Part shown: positions 56,016-64,000 of the stretch, one piece after another
How positions within the stretch are numbered: position 1 is the first letter of the stretch
Layout: each line of letters starts with the position of its first letter
Origin: Tilletia caries
Taxonomy: Eukaryota; Basidiomycota; Exobasidiomycetes; Tilletiales; Tilletiaceae
NCBI GenBank assembly: GCA_032718865.1
Contig: JALUTQ010000003.1
Location: 774,001-838,000, forward strand
DNA: 64,000 nt
Reading direction: 5' to 3'
Translations under genes and position numbers: made by a program
Notes under the pieces: generated by a model
Database searches by the model: none
Seen by the model: only the letters and a program-made list of their open reading frames with translations
What the model was told of the DNA's origin: nothing

Positions 56016-56487
56016 CCGTCCCGACTCCCGACACTGAAACAGCGTGAAGTAACAGTCAAAGGCGGGGCCATGATCTACAACTGATAAGACTGAATCAGCG
56101 TGTTCGCCCCACCCGCACCGCTCTCCCCTCACTTCGTACGTCGCGCTTGCGCCTGTGCCCGTCGAGTATCGATCATGTCTGATTTCCCTCTACATCCATC
56201 GACAAACACTCGCAGTCTCGCACTCAATCTCAATCTCCATCGTCCACCGTCCGGGTCCCCGCACCTGCAGGCAGCGGTCGGCGGGCCTGTCGATTCCCTG
56301 CCCTATCGATCATTGCAAGCAGAGTCCACTGAACGAACACTTATATACCAGACTGACGAGGACCTCCCCCCACTGACCCGACGTTACTTCCACAGCAGAC
56401 ACATCATCTCTCTTCTTCACCAACTTTTCATCCCCCATACTCCATAGCCCTTCGCCTTTTCCTTACCTTACCCACATCAGATTCACC
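56016..56487. other. Intergenic region between RepHel and OB-fold-like gene
   Basis: 472 bp with no coding signal; C/T-rich before the downstream ATG (CCTTCGCCTTTTCCTTACC), as in fungal promoters. Confidence 0.5.
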
Positions 56488-57560
56488 ATGGAGCGCATGT
56501 TGTTTTCCACCCTCACAGGCTCGATTCAAATTGACTCGATCGAGCGACAGAAGGCCTGGTATCAATTCAAAGGAATTGTGAGTTACATCCTACCCCTCGG
56601 CCCTCAGCGGTCAACCCTCCTACCCTTCCTACCCTTCCTACCAGCTGACGTTATTTCCGTCTGTGCAGTGCCTCATGGGCCAGTCTACCTCGGCCGAGTG
56701 CGAGGTCGTCGGTACAATCTACGACGCCGGCACGATCAAGCTACCGAGCGTCGTGGAAGTCGCAGGTGAGTTCCGCTCTTCCAGTTCTCTCCCCATCGAG
56801 CAGCTTAGACGTCTCACTTGACCCTTCTTCTTCTATTCAACTCGACAACCAACTCAGCTGGACTCATTGGCATAACAACCAAGGGCGAGCTCAACCTCAC
56901 TGTGCATAGGTGGGAGGTTCTATGTTCGGCTGAGGACGTTTCCCACACGATCGCGCCACCCGTCATGACGGGCGTCGGACAGGTGAGCGAGGTTAACCAA
57001 GCAAAAGCGCTCATCAAATACAAGAGCGCCGGGTACAACCGGCAGGTAGGTACCGCTCTCAATTCTGATCTCATCCTCCCCACAGTGCGCTCTCTCATCT
57101 CATAACTGAACGTCTGAACCATTTTTTTCACTTCCAAATCCGCAGGACGGAAGAACCCTCATCACGGAGTACTGTAGTGTCCGCGACAGTCTCCGATGGA
57201 AAAACGTTCCGTACGCACAGGTGGGAAACTTCATTGCCATCATCGGACAGCTTCATCACGTCGAGTCCGTAAGCAATGTCCTGTTCATCACCCTCGACGA
57301 CGCTGCGTGGACGAGCATTGGCGCGGGAACGCATCAATCCCCCACGGCAGCCCCCGGCGCCCGGAAGTTCCTCGGCAAACGCAAACGGAACGAGCAAGAA
57401 ACGAACGGTGAGCCCTGCACTTCGACTTCCGCCTCTGCCTCCTCCGCCGCGACGTCAACATCTGCCACCCCCAACGGCTCCTCCTCCCACTCCTTCAACC
57501 GCACGTGACCTCACTTTTGCCACAGACAATTTTCAAGAATTCTCCACAATTTTTTTTTGA
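56488..57560 (+). CDS. Compact five-exon protein next to RepHel, possible OB-fold ssDNA-binding
   Basis: Exons 56488-56577, 56669-56765, 56858-57045, 57146-57407 and 57526-57560 join in phase: 223 residues. It opens MERMLFSTLTGSIQIDSIER. Alternating strands such as CEVVGTIYDAGTIKLPSVVE, GELNLTVHRWEVL and NFIAIIGQLHHVESVSNVLF then ITLDD have the look of one or two OB folds (RPA/CST style). A basic stretch KFLGKRKRNEQ could be a nuclear signal, and the last exon encodes only DNFQEFSTIFF, an aromatic-acidic tail of the kind ssDNA-binding proteins use to recruit partners. Same strand and 472 bp downstream of RepHel, inside the same inverted-repeat unit. Plant helitrons are known to carry RPA-like genes. 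The OB assignment is inference from pattern, not homology. Confidence 0.6.
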
Positions 57561-57661
57561 ACACTCCATCCTCTCTTCTCATTCATTTCTCATCTGGTGT
57601 TTCGCTGTTCCCCTTACCCGGACTCTCAAATGAAATTCACACAGACATTCGAGAGACTTTA

Positions 57662-59271
57662 CAGTGGCGAGCAGAAATGGCCACATGTTCTTAAGTAAAC
57701 CATAAACACCACGAGAAAGACCACTCCAAAATAACAAACCCATAGCCAACTATTGGGGCCGAGGAAAGCAACGTATCAAGGTTCTATGCTGGCATTTCCA
57801 GCTGTTGAATTCGACCGAGGACGTAGAAAAGTAGAAAAGGGTTTGTTTGTTCATTCGGCCATTTTGCACCAAGACCCACAGCCAGAGAGAAACACCAACA
57901 AACCTAATACTTTGTGTTGCCGCCTTTGGCCCTAATGACCGCTGCACACCTCCTAGGCATGCTCTCGATCAGCCCCTTGCACGTATCAGTCGGAAGTCGT
58001 TCCCATTCTACCTGAACCCACTCCCACAGCTCTTGGGCGCCCTTGGGTTGGGTCGAATAGGTGTGAAGGCGTTGCTTGAGGGTGTTCCATAGGTGTTCGA
58101 TCGGATTAAGGTCCGGACTGTTTGCAGGCCACTCGAGGGGGGTGATATTGTGGGCCTTGAACCATGCTTTTGCCAATTTTGCGGTGTGTTTCGGATCGTT
58201 ATCCTGCTGCAGGATGATCTTGTCGCGCGCCGGAGAGTCTGGGAGCAGTGACATCGCATCGATAACGGGAACGAGGTTTTTCGTAAGGATCTCGGTGTAT
58301 TACTGAGCGTTCATGCGGCCTTGAACGAGCTCTATTTTTGCCCGGGCCAGACCATGTCATGCAGCCCCACACCATGATGTTGCCGCCCCCCCAAACTTGA
58401 CGGTGGGGGTAATCGTCCGTTCGCTGAGGCCCGACCCGTTCTCGACCCAGACCACCTCTCGCCCATCACTAGAGATGCGGTTGATCTTAGTCTCGTCCGT
58501 CCATATGACGCGTGCCCAGTCTTCCGGGGTCCACTCAACGTGCTTGAGGGCAAAGCGGAGCCGATTTTGTTTGTACCGCCGGGTCATCAAGGGTCTCTTT
58601 TTTTCTTGACGACAGGGTGCATTCCCACAGAGCGCAGCGCCCGCCGTGCCGTCCAGACAGAGACTTTGAGGCCCTTCGCTGCCTGCAGCTCTTTTTAGAG
58701 CCTGCCGAGCATTGTTTGCTTTTTCCCGTCTTTATCGCACGCTTGAGAGCGGATTTGTCCCGATTGTCGAGTTTTGGCGGCCTGCCTTTCGGCTTTACAT
58801 GCGGTATATCTTTATGCTGTGATCTCAGGGAGTTCACAGTCGTCTTGCTGACCCCACATTGACGTGCCACGGCCCGGCTGGACTTGCCCTTCCGCAGCTC
58901 AGCCGCAATATGAGCTTTCTTTGCAGGGGTTAAAGATTTCATTGATTGTATTGCCGTTCTGCAGGCGAAAAGCATCTGTCAGTCCCAATAGCCCTCTTAC
59001 ATGCAGTTTGCGGCACTTACTATATGGTATGGTGAAGCTGGGATGGATGGTGAGGGGGGGAGGTGCAAAAATGGCCACAGGGCTCTCAGGTTAAAGGGGC
59101 TGGCGTCGCGGACGTAGTCCAGCGACCTGTGCGCGCGTTGCACTTTCTAGAAGCTACTATCTGGTGCTTTGGTCACAAAAAAGTCACAACGTGGTAGTAT
59201 AGGGAAAATGAGGTGCAATTGACTGAGATGTGTGTACTGGAAGAACATGCGGCCATTTCTGCTCGCCACTG
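57662..59271 (-). mobile_element. Tc1/mariner-type DNA transposon (1,610 bp)
   Basis: Ends CAGTGGCGAGCAGAAATGGC and its complement GCCATTTCTGCTCGCCACTG, with an outer TA on each side (57660-57661, 59272-59273), the signature of Tc1/mariner. One mismatch in the first 30 bp (CCACATG versus CCGCATG). Encodes a damaged transposase on the minus strand. Nested within the 11.1 kb inverted-repeat unit. Confidence 0.93.
57904..58975 (-). pseudogene. Tc1-type DD34E transposase, inactivated
   Basis: Pieces in order: helix-turn-helix MKSLTPAKKAHIAAELRKGK then SSRAVARQCGVSKTTV, linker KPKGRPPKLDNRDK, VIWTDETKINRISSDG (first catalytic Asp), ILQQDNDPKHTAKLAKAWFK (second Asp), and SPDLNPIEHLW, with 34 residues between the Asp of QQD and the Glu of NPIE. 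It is broken by frame changes near the runs T7 58598-58604, C7 58386-58392 and T5 58335-58339, and by at least one in-frame TAA (about 58298). The copy cannot make transposase as it stands. Confidence 0.88.
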
Positions 59272-59574
59272 TAGTGCCACGTCGGCCGCAGCGCAGCGCA
59301 AGCGCGCTCACCTTATTGACTTGTCAAATCAAAAGGGAATTTCAACGGAGCGGCATCGCGTCATCGGCCAATTTGTAGCCAATTTGTAATTCTAAGTAGC
59401 CTGGATTACAAAGCTCCCCCGATCCCTATACAACACAGCGAAAATCAAGACAGTGAAAATTTTCTTCTTGCGCACCTTCTCTACCACCACAACCCACACC
59501 ACAGAACTCGACCTCGACGGCCCACTCGGTGTCGACGACGAAGCCGACATCGACACAATAACCCTTGCGCCCTC

Positions 59575-59875
59575 TCCCCTGCTCCCCTAACCCTTCTGCT
59601 GTCCCCCGTCTGATGCTAACCCTCTTTCTGCTGCCCTCTCCTCGTCTGCTGCCCGCCCCCTCTGCTTCTCCCCTTCTGCTGCCCTTTTTCTTCTTCAACC
59701 CCCCGTCTGCTACCCTCTGCTTCTGCTCCCCCCCCCTCTCCCCTTCTGCTTCCTCCCGTCTGCTGCCCTCCCTGGCTTTCACCCTCCCCGTCTGCTGTCC
59801 TCCCAGTCTGCTGCCTTCCCCGTCTGCTGCCCTCCCCTTTTCTGATTCTCCCTCTTCTCTCTCCCCCCTTGTTCA
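59575..59875. repeat. TCTGCTGCCCTCCC imperfect tandem array
   Basis: About 15 copies of a CCCCGTCTGCTGCCCTC-like 17-20 bp unit, strongly pyrimidine-biased on the plus strand. All long frames here (59426-59894) simply translate the repeat. Confidence 0.8.
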
Positions 59876-60014
59876 CAGGTGTGCGTGGGATTAGCTGGCG
59901 CGGGTGGGTTAGCAGGCCAAGCGAACGGTGCACATCCCTCTCCTCAGTCCCGCTACTATGTGCCCCATCGCAGTATGTAATAGTTAGTAGATGCTCCAAA
60001 TTCAAGTAGAAGTA

Positions 60015-60150
60015 ACCGCCTAAGGCGAGGAAAAGCGAGGGAAAGCGAGAAGTGAAAGCGAAAGCGAGAGGTTTTTGGCTCGCTTTCTTTCGCCTTTTAT
60101 GGTCCTTTAAAGCGAAGGAATGCGAGGGAAAGCGAGACAAAGCGACGAAA
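60015..60150. repeat. AAAGCGAG subterminal array
   Basis: About ten AAAGCGA(G) units leading into the right inverted end at 60173; the left end has complementary CGCTTTGC/CGCTTCGCT units at about 49060-49090. Confidence 0.7.
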
Positions 60151-60261
60151 AGGCTTACGCGTGAACTGGCCTACTGTTACGTTGCCCATCGCGTGATGCG
60201 ATAAACCGGAAGCAGGGTGAACGTGAAATTCGACGCCGCAAGTGCTGAGCGGAGCCCTGCT

Positions 60262-63200
60262 TCAAGCCCGAGCGTGTTCCTGCTTCGTCTGAGACTCCCA
60301 AAACTGCAAGTAAAGCCCTGCTGTATGCTCGTCGATGGCCGTAGCGGAGAGGAGCTGGCCCTGGCTCAAGCGAATTGCCTCTTTCACCTGAAGAAGAGTG
60401 GCGGCAGTGCCCGCCATCGCTTGTCCGACGCGCCCACCAAAGCTTGAGACGAGCTTGAGCACCGGAATTTGGACTGATGCTCGTTCGAAGTCGCCTGCTG
60501 CCTCCGTACGTTTCTGGGCGTCCAAGAGTCGCTGGAACCATTCGCGCGTGGGTAGAAGCTCGACCGAACTCGGCATGTGAGCCTGGAAGGCCTTCACAGC
60601 AGTGAGCCATGGAACTTTGTTGGGGTTGACCAGGTTGACAACGTTTTGTTTGGATGCCGACGTCGCGCTGGTGACATCCTGCCCGATAGCAGCCGCAACC
60701 GTGACCTGCATCGCGTCGTTGACGGTCAGCCAGTCGACGGTACCCATGTCGTCTGGCAAGGCTGAAAGTGCAGTCGCCGAGCGGAAGATGCTCGGCACCC
60801 TTTCCTGAGCGTTCCAAGCACCAGATCGCGAGTCGCCAGTGACTGTACAGTTAAAATGGAAAGTGTCAGGGATAGGTATTCCTTCCCAGGTTTCATGATT
60901 TGTGACTCACTTTGACCGAAGCGAATCGACATCGCCTCCACTCCGGCCTCGTGGACCGCAGAGGAGATCAACTTCTCGACGACAGCCTTGCTCCGCTGCA
61001 GAAGAGGAACGGAAGGTCAGCGTCAGCGTCAGCGGAGCGATACACAGTGGGAGTGAGGTGTGAGCCTCTAGCGTTAACTCACCCCATAGCCCATGACAGC
61101 CCACTCCAGAGGAGCATCCTCATCCTCTTCGATGAACCGAGACCCTTGACCTTCAGGAGGTGCTCCCATGACGGTGCTGACGGAGCTGGCAAAGACCAGT
61201 CTCGCACCGGTGCGCTGGCAGTGTTGAAGTAGCCGAACCGTGCCTTCGATTTCCGGAACGAGATCTTGAAGGGAAAGATTGAAGTTGACTGACCACGCTG
61301 CATGGATGATCGTCGTTACTTCCTACAACAGTGACAAGAAACTGTCAACCTTCCTCATACTTGCCTTCAACGGCGTCGATGCGACTACATACCTCAGGAA
61401 TCTGAAGGTGGTCTTCAGAAGGGTTGCCGTGCAGGAACTGAACTTTCGGAGAGTGTGCCGGCGCAGGGTCAAGGTTCTTGCTCACGAAAGCTGTGACCTG
61501 ACGTGCTTTGAGTGCAGCCTGGTCGGAGCTTGCGGAGCGAATCACGCAGATGACCTGGTGAACGTTCGCGTTGTCGACGAGTTGCTCGAGAAGGCAGGTT
61601 CCGAAGGCTCCGGTGCTTCCCGTGAGCAGGACAACCTGCTGACTGCCGTGAGTCGAAACACGACCGCCAGAGTTGTGGCTGCCGTTGCTCAGGGCGTTGC
61701 CGTTGGGTCGATGCGTGGACTTCAGTACATCGCTGTACTTCTTCACGAGCTGACGCATCAGTTCGATTTCTGACGCCTCAGTATCGTGGGGGCTCCTGGT
61801 GATACCTTTGACCAGCTCATGAAGGGCGTGCTGAGCAATGCATCAAAGAGGCACAGTCAGCAAACCTTCGACAACGTAAGTAAAGCTTTCATGCGACTCA
61901 CAGCCAAGGTAGCAGGGGTAGAGTATTGGTATGCAATAAGCGTCGGAACGTCGTCTGGCATGAAGCCGGCGAGCTCGGGCACGTTGCCGGACTGTGAAGC
62001 CGCGCGCAGAGAGGCAACGATGGACGTCCGAGTCATCGTCGCACGAAGCGAGTCTTGTCCGAGCTCGAGTGTGAGTGAAGTGTCGGGGTTGATCTCCTTA
62101 TCATCACCGTAGATCGTGTGCAAGATGCTGATGACCATTTTCTGAAGGGACTCCTGATCGACGGAGTTGAACTGGACGGCTGCGCCAGTACCAGCAGCGA
62201 CAGAGGTGTACAGGTTGTCGATGTCGTCCTCGTACATCTTCATCGCGACCTGACGTTTGGGTGTGCCCTTGTCCGTTCGTGGAATTGGTACCTCAGGAGA
62301 CGCGAACAAGATCATGCTCTTGAAAAGCCTGGCGAAGTCGGGAAGCTCCGCATTGACTTTCTCGATTGTCGGCCACAGTTCGTTGCGCGCCGCTGCGTCC
62401 GCTTCCTGGTTGCCTTTTCCGACAGCGTGTTCGGGATCGAGCTCGACGAGGACGCCAACCTGAGGCCGAGCTGTACCGTAAACGAGGGCCGTTCGTACCC
62501 AAGGATGTGCCTCCAAGGCCTCTTCCAGGGCCCTGATCGGCGCATTTTCACCATTGGCCAGCACGACCTGATAGAGACACATGGACGTTAGCACCACAGT
62601 CTCCGCATTGCTCAGGTCCGTATCATGCTCACGATAGCCTTTTTCCGGCCCCAAATGCGGAACCACTCCGGATAGTCAGGGTGACGCTCTACAAGGTCAC
62701 CGGTGGCATACCCTCCAGGTACATTCGATACCGAGCAAGGAATGTCGCCTGCGAGTGCGATGAGCTCGTAGAGATCCGGCACGCCGTCACTGGCCTTCGA
62801 GAAGAACTCAAACTTCAGTGTGTGAAGACCGGTGCTGGTCATCCAGTCTGTGTCCAATTTGACGTTGGCAGGCCAGCGATCCGGTTCGCAGTCTGCCAGA
62901 ACCGAGGCCTCACTGAGACCGTATGAGTTCACGTGTTTGATGCCAGCGTCGTCCAGAGCGCGCTTTGTCTTGTTCGGCAGGGCAGCGGCACCGTACTTGA
63001 CACCCTTGAGTCGCTTCAGAGCGTCGAGTCCCCCGGGCGTCTCCGTCAGCGCTTTGAGTAGCTGGGGAACGACGGTGATTCCGTCGCAGTTGGACTTGCT
63101 GATAAGAGCGGCCAGTTGCGTTGCCGATGGTGGAGGGCCCATCGGCCCCGTCGTCACCGTATCGCGATTAAGGGCACAATAGATCGGTCCACGAATGTGG

Positions 63201-64000
63201 ACCATCAGCTGGTAAAGAGCACAAATAGCGTTAGTGATGAGGAAGGTGCACTGTTGAAGCGGCGCTCGATCTCACATGGAAGAGTGGCGCCAGGCTGATG
63301 TGATTTTCGCCTTGAATATTTCCCAGTGTCATAGCACGGGCCGTCTCTACCATGATTTGATGGGTGTACGGACAGATCGTTGGGACCATTCCCGACGATC
63401 CAGATGTGTGGACAAACCAGATCGGTCGCTTCCATTCCAGCTCGTCGTCGAGCTCGTAGGGAAAGACACCGCACGTCTCTTTGCGGTCGTCAAGCTCTTC
63501 CTGAGAGGGAATTGGAGCGAGTGTGGGAGCGAGACCGACCTGACGCTTCGCAAGCTCATCCCCGACAGACTTTGCAACAGCTTCGTATACCGACGAGAAA
63601 ATGATGCGTTCAATCCCTTCCTGGACCAGCATGTCGACCAGAACATTGATGCTGTTGCGTGGCGAGGGGAGGAGCACCTGTTCGGAAATAATAACGATTA
63701 GAAGGGCTGCCAGATGTTCAGTGCGAATCGAGCATGCACATACAGAGTTACCACACTTGATCAACGCATACAGAGCGATGCACGAAGCCAGTTCCGTCGA
63801 CAGGAACACGGCGACCTTGATTGGCTCCGTGGCCTGCTGCTCGTTCTTGCCGCGCACCGGCCATCCGCGTTCGCTGAAAAGAAACGCACCGGCATCGACG
63901 AGCTGGTTGAAATCCTTCCATGTCGTTTCGCGCCATGGCAACGTCTTCAACGACTGCACGTCGTCCCAGCTGAACAAGGGATCGCGGCGAGCCACGCCGT
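60262..64000 (-). CDS. NRPS-like A-T-R enzyme (adenylation, carrier, thioester reductase), 5' partial
   Basis: Activates a carboxylic acid with ATP, loads it on a phosphopantetheine carrier and releases it by NAD(P)H reduction. Exons: 64000-63276, 63208-62633, 62567-61902, 61830-61393, 61322-61083, 60995-60911, 60842-60262, all in phase. Adenylation: FVHTSGSSGMVPTICPYTHQ, NSYGLSEAS, YATGDLVERHPDYPEWFRIW then GRKKAIVVLANGE. Carrier: LELGQDSLRA with the Ser for phosphopantetheine. Reductase: LLTGSTGAFGTCLLEQL (NADPH-binding), HAAWSVNF, FASSVSTV and GYGRSKAVVEK (SDR Tyr-x-x-x-Lys type). Ends at a stop at 60262. No ATG before the edge, so the N-terminus is missing. The product is unknown; aryl-acid or amino-acid reduction is typical of relatives. 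Confidence 0.9.

Larger units (their letters stand above)
49034..60173. mobile_element. 11.1 kb unit bounded by long inverted repeats, containing RepHel gene
   Basis: Left end TAGGCCAGTTCACGCGTAAG, continuing CCTTTTCGTCGCTT, is perfectly inverted at 60140-60173. With mismatches, similarity extends over about 55 bp (shared CCTCGCATT). Both ends run into CGCTTTGC/AAAGCGAG subterminal repeats. Flanks TACTA (49031-49035) and TACTG (60172-60176) may be a partial target duplication overlapping the ends, but this is unclear. The unit encloses the RepHel gene, an OB-fold-like gene and a Tc1/mariner element. It may be one large transposon, or two copies of a small element that happen to face each other. 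Confidence 0.55.

Noticed and set aside
58535..58975. Intact Tc1 transposase
   Set aside because: Only the DNA-binding domain is in this frame; later parts are in other frames and contain in-frame stops.
59426..59894. Pro/Leu- or Glu/Arg-rich proteins over the CTGCTGCCC repeats
   Set aside because: Both strands stay open only because the repeat lacks stops.
63993..63995. GTG at the right edge as start of the A-T-R gene
   Set aside because: Nuclear fungal genes rarely start at GTG and the frame is open to the edge, so the gene is called 5' partial.

Overview
The window looks like a repeat-choked piece of a filamentous or dimorphic fungal nuclear genome, most likely a basidiomycete. The evidence is short spliceosomal introns (about 50-110 nt, GTRNGT...YAG), GC-rich exons, a Tnp2-type CACTA transposon, a RepHel helitron-type gene, a Copia retrotransposon, a Tc1/mariner element, and an adenylation-thiolation-reductase gene of fungal type. 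There are no operons and no CRISPR array. The species cannot be named from the sequence alone.

Layout. 1-17.1 kb is a graveyard. It holds decayed or partial copies of housekeeping genes (NADP-glutamate dehydrogenase about 2.2-2.9 kb; CCT7 chaperonin about 9.8-10.1 kb; ORM1/ORMDL about 14.0-14.8 kb; malate dehydrogenase about 15.7-16.1 kb). These are interleaved with non-autonomous inverted-repeat elements, several with intact target-site duplications (TSDs), and with arrays of short repeats that face each other across some of the gene fragments. 17.4-27.2 kb is the only gene-dense stretch: an apparently complete 8-exon RPT3 (26S proteasome ATPase), a six-exon gene with a coiled-coil tail (minus strand), a large coiled-coil gene (minus), a gene with an acidic tail (plus, divergent from the coiled-coil gene) and a 70-residue protein (minus). 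29.1-41.35 kb carries a secreted-protein locus whose last intron appears to have been invaded by a 10.5 kb CACTA element (30770-41274). That element has two convergent genes, an Ala-rich/coiled-coil ORF1 and a Tnp2 transposase, and its ORF1 is itself split by a 776 bp hAT-type element. 41.4-42.7 kb is a small CACTG-ended element with another hAT-type element nested in it.

42.88-48.97 kb is a young Copia element: 593/589 bp LTRs that look identical apart from one G-run, and a 5 bp TSD. 49.03-60.17 kb is bounded by long inverted repeats. It contains a RepHel gene (Rep plus PIF1-like helicase, 4 exons), a compact five-exon gene that may be an OB-fold ssDNA-binding protein, and a decayed Tc1/mariner element. 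60.26 kb to the end is the 3' portion of an NRPS-like A-T-R reductase on the minus strand, cut by the window edge.

How it fits together. The intact host genes are ordinary. The interest lies in the mobile elements: nested, datable insertions; a transposon hidden in an intron with its host exons still spliceable in principle; gene fragments lying inside inverted-repeat units; a RepHel gene with a possible ssDNA-binding partner; and a recurrent one-base expansion of A/T homopolymers at almost every frame break in the otherwise young transposon genes. The last may be an assembly artefact or a real process. All exon models here were made by eye from splice consensus, reading phase and remembered family patterns.
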